Below, in pieces: positions 17,576 to 29,300 of a stretch of DNA of 64,000 bases. The notes beneath the pieces were generated by a model. It made no database searches and had not been told where the DNA came from. It saw only the letters and a list, made by a program, of their open reading frames with translations. How positions within the stretch are numbered: position 1 is the stretch's first letter; every line of letters starts with the position of its first letter. The stretch spans positions 292,326-356,325 of the forward strand of contig JAOKCF010000001.1 in assembly GCA_028245195.1 (NCBI GenBank), given 5' to 3'. The position numbers and the translations under genes were made by a program. This DNA is from Vicingaceae bacterium. GTDB taxonomy: Bacteria; Bacteroidota; Bacteroidia; Flavobacteriales_E; Vicingaceae.

Positions 17576-19984
17576 ATGAGTAAAAGAAGAATAAAGAAAG
17601 TTGCCGTTTTAGGCTCCGGAGTTATGGGGTCTAGAATTGCATGTCATTTTGCAAACATCGGTCTAGAAGTTTTACTACTAGATATAGTTCCTAGAGAATT
17701 AAACGATGCAGAAAAAGCAAAGAAACTTACGTTGGAAGATAAAGCAGTAAGGAATAGAATAGTAAACGAAGCATTCACAACGGCTATTAAGTCCTCCCCT
17801 GCTCCATTGTATTCTAAGAAGTTTGCTAGCCGAGTTGCTCTTGGAAACCTTGACGACGATTTAGAAAAAATTTCAGAAGCCGACTGGGTGATTGAAGTAG
17901 TAGTAGAACGATTAGATATTAAAAAAGTAGTTTTCGAGAAGGTAGAGAAATATAGAAAAGAAGGAACCATTATTTCTTCGAATACTTCAGGTATTCCAAT
18001 TGAATCTATGCTAGATGGAAGATCTGAAGATTTTCAATCGAATTTCTTTGGAACGCATTTTTTCAATCCGCCTAGATATTTGGAACTATTGGAAATTATT
18101 CCTAGTTTAAAAACGAAGCCAGAGTTAGTTGAATTCATGCTTGATTATGGAAGAACGTATCTTGGGAAAAAGACCGTTTTAGCGAAAGATACTCCGGCAT
18201 TTATTGCCAACAGAATTGGTGTATTTTCTATTATGTCTTTATTCCACACGGTAAAAGAGATGGGATTGACGGTGGAAGAAGTGGACAAATTAACTGGCCC
18301 AATCCTTGGCCGACCAAAGTCTGCGACTTTCAGAACCTGCGATGTTGTAGGACTCGATACTTTAGTTCATGTAGCAAATGGTGTTGCAGAGAATTGCCCA
18401 ACCGATGAGAAAAAGGCTACATTCGATATACCCTCTTATTTAAAACACATGGTCAATGAAAATTGGCTGGGTTCAAAAAGTGGTCAAGGTTTTTATAAAA
18501 AAATTAAAGGTGCTGATGGGAAAAGTGAAATTCTATCGCTCGATTTAAAAAGCTTAGAATACAAATATCAAGAGAAAGTAAAATTTGATTCCATCGGTAA
18601 AGCGAGAGAAATTGTTGACTTAGCCGAAAAAACTCGGGTTCTATTCAATCACAAAGACAAAGGAGGAGAATTTTATAGAACGACCTTCACCGATTTGTTC
18701 AGTTATGTTTCGTTCAGAATTCCAGAAATTTCGGATGAATTGTTCCGATTAGATGATGGAGTTAAAGCTGGTTTTGGATGGCAATTAGGACCTTTTGAAA
18801 GTTGGGATGCTTTAGGAGTATCAACAGTTGTTGGTCAGATGAAAGAAATGGGTAAAAAAATTGCCCCATGGATTGAAGAAATGCTAGCAGCAGGCTGCGA
18901 CTCCTTTTATAAGGTTGAAAAAGGCGCTAAACTTTACTATGACATTCCTTCCAAATCGTACAAAGGAATTCCTGGTGCAGAAAAGCTTGTTGTTTTAGAC
19001 AATTTACGATCTGAACACACCATTTGGAAGAATAACGACGCAACGATAATCGATTTAGGAAACGGCATATTAAACTTAGAGTTTCACTCCAAAATGAACA
19101 CCATTGGTGCAGGAACCATTACCGCTATCAACAAAGCAATTGACCTTGCCGAAAAAGAATACGAAGGTGTAGTCATTTACAATACGGGGGAAAATTTCTC
19201 GGCAGGTGCAAACGTTGGTATGATTTTCATGATGGCAGTTGAGCAGGAATATGATGAACTCAATTTTGCCATCAAGCAGTTTCAAAACACTATGATGCGC
19301 GTTCGTTACTCTTCAATACCAGTTGTAGTTGCTACGCACCAGATGGCACTTGGCGGTGGTTGCGAACTCTCTATGCATGCGGACAAAGTAATTGCGCATG
19401 CAGAAACTTACATGGGATTAGTAGAGTTCGGAGTTGGAGTAATTCCAGGTGGTGGAGGCTCTAAGGAATTTGCGCTTCGGTTGGCTGACGAATTAAAAGA
19501 AGGTGACATCCGAATTAATGCATTTAGACAGCGATTTTTAACCATAGGTCAAGCTCAAGTGGCTACCAGCGGCGAAGAAGCTTTCGAATTAGGCTATCTC
19601 AGAAGAGGAATTGACGAAGTAACCGTAAGTCGCGAACTTCAATTGACTCGCGCGAAAAAAGCAGTGCTTGAATTGGTTGACAAAGGATATACGAAGCCAA
19701 TTGAGCGAAATGACATTAAAGTTTTAGGACAGGAGGCCCTTGGTATTGTTTACGTTGGAGCCAATTCCATGAAAAGTGGAAATTACATTTCAGAACACGA
19801 CCAGCTTATTTCTGAAAAATTGGGATATGTGCTTGCAGGTGGAGACTTATCGGAAATTACAGAGGTTTCAGAGCGTTACCTTTTAGATTTAGAAAGGAAA
19901 GCCTTTGTGGAGTTGTGCATGAAGAAAAAAACACTTCAACGATTACAAAGTATAGTAACTAAAGGCAAAGTGTTACGGAATTAA
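17576..19984 (+). CDS. fadN: 3-hydroxyacyl-CoA dehydrogenase / enoyl-CoA hydratase (FadN type)
   Basis: This 802-residue two-function beta-oxidation enzyme has the dehydrogenase half first, the order seen in Bacillus FadN and opposite to E. coli FadB. The Rossmann motif GSGVMG lies near residue 15, followed by SSNTSGIPIESM and FGTHFFNPPRYLELLEI. The C-terminal crotonase-like half (from about 480) shows GENFSAGANVG, the oxyanion-hole region ALGGGCELSMHAD and the GVIPGGGG loop. It hydrates trans-2-enoyl-CoA and oxidises the 3-hydroxyacyl-CoA with NAD. A GTG at 17573 directly abuts the marR stop; I chose the ATG three bases later. It is tightly coupled to marR and followed by fadA and fadE. Confidence 0.94.
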   Translation: MSKRRIKKVAVLGSGVMGSRIACHFANIGLEVLLLDIVPRELNDAEKAKKLTLEDKAVRNRIVNEAFTTAIKSSPAPLYSKKFASRVALGNLDDDLEKISEADWVIEVVVERLDIKKVVFEKVEKYRKEGTIISSNTSGIPIESMLDGRSEDFQSNFFGTHFFNPPRYLELLEIIPSLKTKPELVEFMLDYGRTYLGKKTVLAKDTPAFIANRIGVFSIMSLFHTVKEMGLTVEEVDKLTGPILGRPKSATFRTCDVVGLDTLVHVANGVAENCPTDEKKATFDIPSYLKHMVNENWLGSKSGQGFYKKIKGADGKSEILSLDLKSLEYKYQEKVKFDSIGKAREIVDLAEKTRVLFNHKDKGGEFYRTTFTDLFSYVSFRIPEISDELFRLDDGVKAGFGWQLGPFESWDALGVSTVVGQMKEMGKKIAPWIEEMLAAGCDSFYKVEKGAKLYYDIPSKSYKGIPGAEKLVVLDNLRSEHTIWKNNDATIIDLGNGILNLEFHSKMNTIGAGTITAINKAIDLAEKEYEGVVIYNTGENFSAGANVGMIFMMAVEQEYDELNFAIKQFQNTMMRVRYSSIPVVVATHQMALGGGCELSMHADKVIAHAETYMGLVEFGVGVIPGGGGSKEFALRLADELKEGDIRINAFRQRFLTIGQAQVATSGEEAFELGYLRRGIDEVTVSRELQLTRAKKAVLELVDKGYTKPIERNDIKVLGQEALGIVYVGANSMKSGNYISEHDQLISEKLGYVLAGGDLSEITEVSERYLLDLERKAFVELCMKKKTLQRLQSIVTKGKVLRN

Positions 19985-20091
19985 TTGAGAATGTTCGACA
20001 GCTAATAATTAATTGTTGGACAGAATTAAAAATAAGAGTAGAAAAATGAATTTCTAATTCCACACTTCTAACTCTACATTAATAACTAAAT

Positions 20092-21267
20092 ATGAATACA
20101 TATATAATAGCAGGATACAGAACAGCAGTCGGAAAGTCAGGACGAGGTTCACTTCGATTTACCAGACCAGACGATTTGGCTGCGAATGTTATTCAGCATT
20201 TAATGAAAACCAATCCAAGCATTTCCCCTCAAGAAATTGACGATGTAATTGTTGGAAACGCAATTCCTGAAGCAGAGCAAGGATTAAACATAGGTCGTTT
20301 AGTGTCTTTAATGGGCCTTAACTCTATTGATGTTCCTGGAATGACCGTGAATCGATACTGTTCCTCAGGATTAGAAACAATTGCCATTGCAGATTCTAAG
20401 ATTAAAAATGGCATGGGAAATTTAATTATCGCCGGCGGTGTTGAATGCATGTCACCTATCGCTATGGGAGGCTGGAGAATTGTGCCAAATGCGAAAGTGG
20501 CAAAAGAAAATCCAACGTACTATTGGGGCATGGGCTTAACTGCTGAAGAAGTGGCCAACAAGTATAATGTGAGCAGAGAAGATCAAGATCAATTTGCTTT
20601 TGAATCTCACATGAAATCACTGAAATCAAATGAAAACGGCACGTTTAAAGACGACATTGTACCCATTGAAATAGAGCAGGTTTACGTAGATGAAAATGGA
20701 AAAAGGCAAACACGATCTTACACCTTTGATCAAGACGAAGGACCTAGAAAAGGAACTTCTGTAGAAGCGTTAGCAAAATTAAGACCTGTTTTCGCTCAAG
20801 GTGGAAGTGTAACTGCAGGAAACTCTTCACAAACCTCAGATGGTGCGGCCTTTGTGATGGTAGCTTCAGAAGAAATGGTAAAACGACATAATTTAAAACC
20901 AATTGCGAGAATGGTCTCTTATGCAACAGCAGGTTTAGATCCAAGGATTATGGGAATTGGTCCGGTTAAAGCTATTCCGATGGCGCTAAAGCAAGCAGGA
21001 TTGCAATTGAAAGACATCGATTTAATAGAGTTAAACGAAGCCTTCGCCTCTCAGTCATTGGCCGTCATTAGAGAATTAGACTTAAATCCTGAAGTACTAA
21101 ACGTGAACGGTGGTGCAATTTCACTTGGCCACCCTTTAGGATGTACAGGAGCAAAATTGTCGGTTCAAATTTTTAATGAATTGAAAAGGAGAAATAAGAA
21201 GTACGGAATGGTAACCATGTGTGTGGGGACAGGGCAAGGTGCCGCCGGAATATTTGAAATGTTATAA
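20092..21267 (+). CDS. fadA: Acetyl-CoA C-acyltransferase (3-ketoacyl-CoA thiolase)
   Basis: The 391-residue thiolase has all catalytic residues: the acyl-accepting Cys90 (VNRYCSSGLET), His347 in GGAISLGHPLGCTGA, and the C-terminal Cys377 in CVGTGQGAAG. It performs the last beta-oxidation step, splitting 3-ketoacyl-CoA with CoA to acetyl-CoA. The Asn-Glu-Ala-Phe motif (LNEAFASQ) is also present. It lies 107 bases behind fadN and 10 bases ahead of fadE, the same order as the fadN-fadA-fadE operon of Bacillus subtilis. The fadN-fadA gap contains no convincing gene. Confidence 0.96.
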   Translation: MNTYIIAGYRTAVGKSGRGSLRFTRPDDLAANVIQHLMKTNPSISPQEIDDVIVGNAIPEAEQGLNIGRLVSLMGLNSIDVPGMTVNRYCSSGLETIAIADSKIKNGMGNLIIAGGVECMSPIAMGGWRIVPNAKVAKENPTYYWGMGLTAEEVANKYNVSREDQDQFAFESHMKSLKSNENGTFKDDIVPIEIEQVYVDENGKRQTRSYTFDQDEGPRKGTSVEALAKLRPVFAQGGSVTAGNSSQTSDGAAFVMVASEEMVKRHNLKPIARMVSYATAGLDPRIMGIGPVKAIPMALKQAGLQLKDIDLIELNEAFASQSLAVIRELDLNPEVLNVNGGAISLGHPLGCTGAKLSVQIFNELKRRNKKYGMVTMCVGTGQGAAGIFEML

Positions 21268-21277
21268 AAAGAATAAG

Positions 21278-23056
21278 ATGAGTAATAAAAAAATTATAAA
21301 AGGAGGAGAATTCCTCATCAAAGAAACGCTAGCAAACGATATTTTCATTCCTGAGCAGTACGACGAAGAACAAAAAATGATTGCTCAGAGTTGCCAAGAT
21401 TTTTTAGAACAAGAAATATATCCAGAGTTAGATGAGTTAGATGCATTGACAGAAGGGTTAATGGCGAGCAAGATTACAAAAGCGGGTGAATTGGGACTTT
21501 GTGGTATTTCTGTTCCTGAAGAACTAGGAGGCTTTGGAAAAAACTTTGTGACTTCCATGCTAACCGCAGAAGTAACTGGAGCAGGACATTCATTTGCTGT
21601 AGCACTTTCGGCTCATACAGGAATTGGAACATTGCCAATTTTGTATTACGGTAATGACGCGCAAAAACAGATGTACATTCCAAAACTCGCGAGTGGCGAA
21701 TGGAAAGGTTGCTATTGTTTAACAGAGCCAAGTTCTGGTTCAGATGCAAATTCAGGTAAAACAAAAGCAGTACCTTCTGAAGATAGAGAAAGCTATGCAA
21801 TCAACGGTCAAAAAATGTGGATTACCAACGGAGGTTTTGCACACGTGCTTACCGTTTTTGCCAAAATTGAAGACGATATAAATTTATCTGCTTTTATCTT
21901 AACTGCAGATATGCCTGGGATTACCATGAATCCTGAAGAAAAAAAACTAGGAATTAAAGGCTCTTCAACGAGACAAATTTTCTTTAACGATGTAAAAATT
22001 CCAAAAGGAAATTTATTGGGAGAAAGAGGAGAAGGGTTTAAAATTGCTTTGAATATACTGAACATTGGTAGAGCGAAGTTAGCAGGTGCAGCATTAGGGG
22101 CATCTAAAGCTGCTATTAGCCGCTCTATTAACTTTGCTAATGAAAGACAACAATTTGGTCGCCCCATTGCGAAATATGGCGCTATTCGCTTTAAATTGGC
22201 TGAACAGACAATTAAAGCATTTGCTACAGAATCTGCATTATACAGGTTAAGCCAAAATATTACTGACACCATTAAAGCGCATGAAGCTGAAGGAATGGAT
22301 AAACAGGCGGCCACGTTAGAAGGGTTAAGGGAGTATGCTGCAGAATGTGCCATGTTAAAAGTCCACGGTTCTGAAACCTTAGATTATGTTGTGGATGAAG
22401 GTGTTCAAATCTATGGTGGAATGGGATATTCAGCTGAAGCAGATATGGAAAGAGCATACAGAGATGCCCGAATCAACAGAATATTTGAAGGAACGAATGA
22501 AATTAACAGAATGTTAACCGTTGACATTATTCTCAAAAGAGCAATGAAGGGGGAATTGAACATTTTAGAGCCTGCCATGAAAGTAGCAGAGGAATTAATG
22601 GAAATTCCAGATTTCGATTATGATGATTCAGGAGCATATGCTTCGGAGAAAAGAACCGTTGCTAACTTTAAAAAAGCAGTATTATTAACAGCCGGTGCAG
22701 CTGCAAAAACATTAGCGACTTCATTGGCAAAAGAACAAGAAGTGTTGATGAACATTGCTGATATGACCATGGAAACATACGTGTCTGAATCTATGATCTT
22801 GAGAGTTGAAAAAATGAAAGCTATGGGATTGAATTATGAACTGCAAGAAAAAATAATGCAGACTTACATTTACGATGCAGCTGATCGAGTTCATAAACAT
22901 GGAAAAGACGCAATAAACGCTTTTGCCACTGGTGATGAGCAAATGGGAATGTTAATGGGAGTTAAACGATTTACAAAACATGGCCCAATAAACACGAAAG
23001 AAAATAGACAAGCAATTGCTCAAAAAATGGTGGCAGAAAACAAATACTGCTTTTAG
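21278..23056 (+). CDS. fadE: Acyl-CoA dehydrogenase
   Basis: This 592-residue FAD enzyme catalyses the first step of beta-oxidation. The usual acyl-CoA dehydrogenase domains are visible: the N-terminal helical domain, the middle beta domain with CYCLTEPSSGSDA and MWITNGG, and the C-terminal helical domain with RQQFGRPIAKYGAI, YGGMGYSAE and the catalytic-Glu region IFEGTNEI. An extra C-terminal extension of about 180 residues makes it the long form, as in Bacillus FadE (about 594 residues). I use the ATG at 21278 (MSNKKIIKGGEF) because a longer frame would overlap fadA by 47 bases and adds a non-conserved start. It is the last gene of the operon; a very strong terminator follows. Confidence 0.95.
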   Translation: MSNKKIIKGGEFLIKETLANDIFIPEQYDEEQKMIAQSCQDFLEQEIYPELDELDALTEGLMASKITKAGELGLCGISVPEELGGFGKNFVTSMLTAEVTGAGHSFAVALSAHTGIGTLPILYYGNDAQKQMYIPKLASGEWKGCYCLTEPSSGSDANSGKTKAVPSEDRESYAINGQKMWITNGGFAHVLTVFAKIEDDINLSAFILTADMPGITMNPEEKKLGIKGSSTRQIFFNDVKIPKGNLLGERGEGFKIALNILNIGRAKLAGAALGASKAAISRSINFANERQQFGRPIAKYGAIRFKLAEQTIKAFATESALYRLSQNITDTIKAHEAEGMDKQAATLEGLREYAAECAMLKVHGSETLDYVVDEGVQIYGGMGYSAEADMERAYRDARINRIFEGTNEINRMLTVDIILKRAMKGELNILEPAMKVAEELMEIPDFDYDDSGAYASEKRTVANFKKAVLLTAGAAAKTLATSLAKEQEVLMNIADMTMETYVSESMILRVEKMKAMGLNYELQEKIMQTYIYDAADRVHKHGKDAINAFATGDEQMGMLMGVKRFTKHGPINTKENRQAIAQKMVAENKYCF

Positions 23057-23073
23057 TAATTTGATTTTTGCTA

Positions 23074-23120
23074 AAATCAAAAAAGCGCTGTGGTAAAAAA
23101 CCACAGCGCTTTTTTGATTT
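23074..23120. terminator. Strong terminator behind fadE (works in both directions)
   Basis: A perfect 20-bp inverted repeat (23074-23093 with 23101-23120, core AGCGCTGTGG) encloses a 7-base loop. A runs and T runs on the two sides give a T tract on either strand. Confidence 0.95.
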
Positions 23121-23253
23121 ACCCCGCAGCAGTGAATACGAAGTGCTACGTTAAAGTAATGCTCTTAGCTGTCTTTTTAAACCTTGAATTTACTGAACCG
23201 TGAACTAAATAAAGCTACTAGCAAATCTAATCTTAGAAGGCTATTACCTTTTA

Positions 23254-23301
23254 ATCAAATGCAAAGGGCAATACATTTCTTTATTGCCCTTTGCATTTGA
23301 T
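23254..23301 (-). other. Long hairpin at the 3' end of the giant T9SS gene
   Basis: A perfect 20-bp inverted repeat (23254-23273 with 23282-23301, core GCAAAGGGCAATA) with an 8-base loop lies 14 bases past the stop of the 2837-residue gene. No T run follows on the minus strand, so it may be a 3' stabiliser or a poor terminator rather than a classic one. Confidence 0.7.
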
Positions 23302-23315
23302 ATTGATTTTTGCGA

Positions 23316-26300
23316 TTAACTTTTCACCACTTTGCGAACTGTTGTTCCTTTGTCCGTTTCAATTTTTATGAAGTACACTCCTTTCGGCAATTTACTCATA
23401 TCAATTTGCTGATTCAATTGACCAAAGGTTAACTCTTCAAATGATTCTACCAACCTACCTTCAGCAGAAAGTAAGAAAATCGATCCATTATAAATTTCAA
23501 CAGAACTTTGGTTAATCGTTAACACATCTGAAACAGGATTAGGGAAAATTTCCAATGACCCAAGCTGATCACTTTCTTGTAATCCAACTGTACAGTCATC
23601 CAGAACTTTGATGTAAATATCCGTGAGCGTTCCTGGGTTAAACTCACATCCTTCATCCGTTTGAACGTCAACTGAAATTTTGTAATAACTTCCACCTCTA
23701 TTTACGTCCATTCTCCAAGGATCAACAGCGAAAGATTGCGTATTCACAGAATCAAGCACAGCTCGTGTACCTCCATTCCCATCTACTAAAGTGAAATCCC
23801 ATGAGTAAGTATCTTGTCTTACAGGAATACCATTCGCATCAAGAGGACCTCGATCTACCGTAAACACATCTCCTTGGTTTAGGATTGAACCCGAACCAGG
23901 ACCACAATATACAACCGTATCAGTAGGGAATGAACTTGCCGTAGGTGCCGTGTGAATTGTGCGAATCGCAGGCACTTTCTGTATTGACTTGCAAAACAAA
24001 CCTGAAGGTAAAATATTCGGTATGTCAATCAGTGTTTCTAAGTAGAAGGTATCCGTTTCAGACAATCTTGTTTTCAATGCATAATCTAACGATAACGGCA
24101 ACTTTAACTCAGCTTCAGCGTTCAACGCCGTTAGACTTGTATAATAGTTTACACCCGTTATATTAGACTGAACTTGAATCTTTATCGTATCATTCACAGG
24201 ATCGTTTTCACAGCGCTCGGTATCGAAAGATAACGCACGATATGGTTTTATCACATCGACTCTAACCGAATCAGTTGTTTCGTCAATACCCTCCGAAATA
24301 AACAACTGAGGACATATTCTAGCTCTAATATCTGTCGTTGAATCTGACAAGAATGCTAGATAGTTTGGCCTGTTGAATGGAGTTGACTGACCAATAAAGA
24401 ATCCAAAAGTAGAGCCATCATTTCGTATTTGGCTTTCTTCCCAACGCACTGCTCCAAATTGATTCCTAATAGCAACTAACACAGGATCGCCGAAACAAAT
24501 GGTGTCATTTGGCAGCACTGCTACAATTTCACCAATCTTTCGTTGAGATTTAATAATGATATTGGTTTTAATATCATTTGACTTAATTAAATCACCATCA
24601 ACCTCAGCAATAATAATGAATCGATAGAAACTACCAGTATCCGACATGTCAAATGTACTGTCCATTGTTAAGGTTACAATTGAGTCTCTTGGTAATGGAA
24701 TTGGGAAACCGTTATCATCTAAAAACTCATTCGATCCTACACAACGTGTTAACGTGTCAATAGAAACAAACTGCCCATTTCCTTGATTATCCTTAAAGAT
24801 AATAGCTGTAAGACAAACAGTATCCGTAACAAAATCCAACGCATCCGAACCATTATTAATCACATCTATTTTCAACGGATTGTTTCTAGAGTAACAGTAC
24901 GTAGAATCTGTATTTGGTTCATTCAATCCAGCTGGCGCAATATCAATTGCTGCAGCATCATACACCCCAATATCGTCAATTGCCATGTTACCGGCGTATT
25001 GATCCCCTCTTTCAGCAATAAACCTATATCGAATAACTTTACCACGGTATGCACTTAAATCTACAATTCTAGACTTCCATGGTGTTCTTCCATTAATCCG
25101 CTGATCTGGATCTTGTCCAACCAAAGTTAAAACGGTAACCCAACCGAAGTCATCATTAATTTGCAAATACAAGCTACCCATATCAAAACCAAACATGTGG
25201 TACCAGAATTTCATTTCTGGCGCTGTGGTACCAATTAAGGTAACGCATGGCGATTCGTATCCAATTAAATCACCCAAAACACCTGCAGCGGAATTTGCTT
25301 GAAGTACATGCCCAGTTGTATCTACCGGTCCTAACGTGTGGTCCAATTCAGGACCCGTTACACCACGTCGATCACAAGCCCAAGCCGGCAGTGGGAATCC
25401 GTTTCCATCTATACACCAATCAAATCCATCTTGAGTAGGGTTGCCGACCAATCGGCCAAACCTTAATGGATTTGCAGGATCTTCAAAATCTACAACATAT
25501 GGCAGATCTTCTGGATCTCCATGTGTTATTTGGTAATCTATCCTGATGTTATTGGTTGTATCCTTATCGCCATCTAGCAATAGCCACGCATGCAGGTAAT
25601 AATCTTTGTACGCAGATAAGTCTAAAATAAATCGAGGATCATTGATCGTAAATGTATATAGCTCACCTGGGTTAAAGAATGGAGGAGCGGCTCCTGGTCG
25701 CACCATGATGGTATCTCTAAAACCATTACTTCCTCTAGGGTTCCCAATTATATCTTCATCTAATGCAATTACAACTAGGAAAGAATCAATTCTATCAATT
25801 CCAATGTTTCTTACTCGAATTGAAACTCTTTCAGAATCGCTGTAAAAGCATCTTCCAGGAAATGGGTTTACAAATTCGTTAAACAACATTTGCTGTGGCT
25901 CAGGTCTAATAATACACACATCATCAATTGCATAATAGGTTCCTCCTGGTGCAAAGGCTCTAAATTGTACTTGAACATTGGCTCCTACAAAGTCAGCTAA
26001 AACAGCCTCGTATTTTCTCCATGTACGAGCAACACCTTCTGCTCCTTTAATTGTATCTATCGGCACGAATCCGCCACCGTTTTGATTTACTCCTATTTCT
26101 AACTGTCCACTAGCCGATGGCATAATGTACCAGAACTCTAGGTTCGCAGCTGGGGTATTGTTCAAATCCCAACAAGGAGATTCCATTCGCGCCTCGCCAG
26201 CATAAGGAGCAGGATCTTCCGCGTACATAAACACATCGTTCAATCCTCCAGTATGGCCTTTCAAATCTGGCACTTCACCTTCAACAGTTGCCACCCAAGT

Positions 26301-29300
26301 ATACGCTTGCGTATTGGCTTCCCAGTCATTCGGTAAAACTCCGTCTTTAAAATCTTTTGCAATATGACCTGACACTAAATCGCTAAAATCATCGCAACTT
26401 GGAAATGGTCTAGCCGTGTTTGTAATCAATTCCGTTAAGGTATCGTTAAACAAATGCTCGTCTCCTTTATATTCCGTCCAGTATTTTATAAAATACTTTC
26501 CTGGATTTGACATGTCAATATTTTGGAAAGAGAAATCAAAGAATGCAAGAGGAACTATTGTTTGACCAATTGAAGAATCTCTTGCGGTTGCTAATACTTG
26601 AGGAGATCCGCCGTATGGTGTAAACACAATTTGATACCCTAAGTTTAGGTTTAAAATATCTTGAGTTCCTAAGTTTTGAACTCTAATTTTAAAACGTTCA
26701 GAAGCAGTCAATGCACAATCAGAAGCTGGATCAATTAAAGAGAATGCCGCAGCATCTTTACTTGCTCTATCTAGAATCTCAATGTCGTCAACTCCCATAT
26801 CTCCTCCACGGCCATCGCCAGGATTTCCCATGTAACCAGTCTCTGCACGTAATCTAATTCTTACCGCACTCAAGCCGTTAAAACGATCTAATACTACTTT
26901 ACGTTGCAACCAAGGCTCGGTATCATCAGACTGCTGTTGGCCTCTAATTACATCTATACCCAACACCCAGTTGGTGCCGTTGTGCACATCCACAAATAGG
27001 TTACCCGTTTGTGGTCCAAAAAAGTGATACCAGTAAGTTAAGAGTATGCTTCCATTTTTAGATGCAGTAAAATCCATTGGTCCACAAGGTAATTCCAACC
27101 ATGCATCAGGAATTGTTGGAGGGATTGGTCGTAGAAGCTGCTTTAAGTCAGTTTCCATTAACACATATGTTCCTTTACCATTTACTCTATTCGTTGCAAA
27201 AGTATGATCTCCTGAAGGACCTGTTGGAGGACCTGGAGGCATTGGTGGCTGACCATCAATGTATGGACCAGCACCAGAAACTACGTGCCACATAAATACA
27301 CCAGGACCACCGTTTGCGGGAAATCTAGTGAACCCTTTCAACTGATCTTGGCTGTAATTCGCACCTTGAACTAATTCCTCAAAATCTTGTGTATACCTTG
27401 GAATTCCTGGTTGTCTATTAATTACCGTAGTTGAAGCAAAATTATTTTGCGGCAATGTGTCGTTTGCAAGAATTGTTCTAGCATAAATAATTTGCTTACC
27501 AGGATTTGATAAATCTACAGGAGTAGTAAAGGTGTAGTTTAAATTAGTTCCTGCAGCAATCGTTTGCTGAATTGTATCCGACTCGTAAGGACCGCCGTTA
27601 TTGTTGTATTGAACTATTAACTGACCTGGAGTAATGTTTGCAGTTCCAAAGTTTTCAATGTTCACAACAACATTTCCTGAAGTTAAACCACAAGCGTCAC
27701 CTGTTGGCTGAATAACTTCTGTTATTCCTGCATCATTTGGTATAGCTTCGTATAAGAATACGTCATCAATTGCCATGTCGCTTCGAGTACCGAAACCAAC
27801 TTTAACAGATCTAAATCGCACTTGAACCAACCCTCCAATGTATGGTGAAAGGTCTACTTCTAAGTTCTTCCAAACTGCAGTAGCAGAAGTTTGAGTTTGT
27901 CCTGGCACACTACCAACACCGTTTACCCAGTTTCCGTTAAATAAAACATCAACAGAAAGGTTATTCATGTTTCCACCATATTTATGGTAAAAGAAACTAA
28001 ACCGTGGATTGGTATTATTTGTTAAATCAATACAAGGAGATTCAAATGTTGCAGTACCACTGCCATCTGCTTCCGTATAGATAAACAGACCACTTCCTGT
28101 TGTTCTATCGACTTGCGGACCTGTAGATGTTGTAGGAGTTGTTGAAGCTCCTTTACCACAAAGAGAAGATTGAACTTGCCATGTGTGTGTACTTGTAGAA
28201 GTTTCTGCCCAACCTTCTTGCAATACTTGACCTAAAAGTTGGTCACAATTTGCATCTCTAAACGTTTCAAAATTTTCGAAATAGTTTGTCGACTTAGTCT
28301 GGTTAAATATTTTGTGGTTAAACAAGGTATCATTTTTAACGTCTTCTTCGCCAATTTGAGCCGTCCACGCTTTTACATAGTATGTTTTACCGGGAATAGA
28401 TAAATCTGCCGGTTGCGTAAACGTGAAGGTTGCTGATTGCTCAGAAGGCAATGCCACATCAAATGTATCTCTCACTGGAGGAAGATTATCAATTTGATAA
28501 TACAACAACAATGAGTCACCGTTTGAATTTAGCGTTTCCACTCCAAAATTGTCAATCTCCACGCTTATTAAAGAGGCACCGTTGATATTACACCCAGACT
28601 CCGGACTTGTAATTGCAAGCATTCTAGCATCCATTCCATAAGGTGCAAAAAATGAGATATCATCAATAGCCATTTCATTTCTAAAACCTGCAGTCCCTCT
28701 AAATCGAACTTTTATGTCTTTACCTCCAAATTGGTTGAACTTTGCCACGGCTTCTAGCCATGGAGCTCCTTCTGAAGTTTGCGTTTGGCCTGGTATAGAG
28801 AAAACTCCATTGTTCCAAACTCCATCTGCAAAAACATCTACAAACATAGTAGTCATTCCTGGTCCAAACTTGTGGTACCAGAAACGCATTGCTGCACCTG
28901 CTCTACTTTTAAAATCGAGACACGGAGATTCTAAGCGGCCTTCACCACTGTTCCCATCCAAGTACATGAATATTCCATTACCCTTTGTATGATCAGAGTT
29001 AGGACCTGTTCCAAACCCAGGAGTTCCAGCACAAACCGTCATGTCTTGAACATGCCATTCTCCTTGACCTACAGAGGTCATCGACCATCCAGCGCCCAAT
29101 ACATCTGCATCATTTACTCCAAAACAAGCTGGATCTGCTACAAAGCCTTCAAAATCTTCAATGTAACTTGTTTCTCTTGTAAAATTAGTGATGTCGGTAG
29201 TAACTCGATCATTAAATAAATTTGAATCACCCAAAACTTCTGTCCAAATCTGGATACTATAGGTTTGGCCTTTTGTTGCAAAGTTGGCTGTAAAAGGAAA

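Noticed and set aside
21221-21277. Extended N-terminus for FadE overlapping fadA
   Set aside because: The extra residues are not family-like and overlap the fadA C-terminus; the ATG at 21278 fits the usual length.
21808-22353. 181-residue ORF antisense to fadE
   Set aside because: It lies entirely within a well-supported gene, has no recognisable motif and mirrors fadE codon structure.
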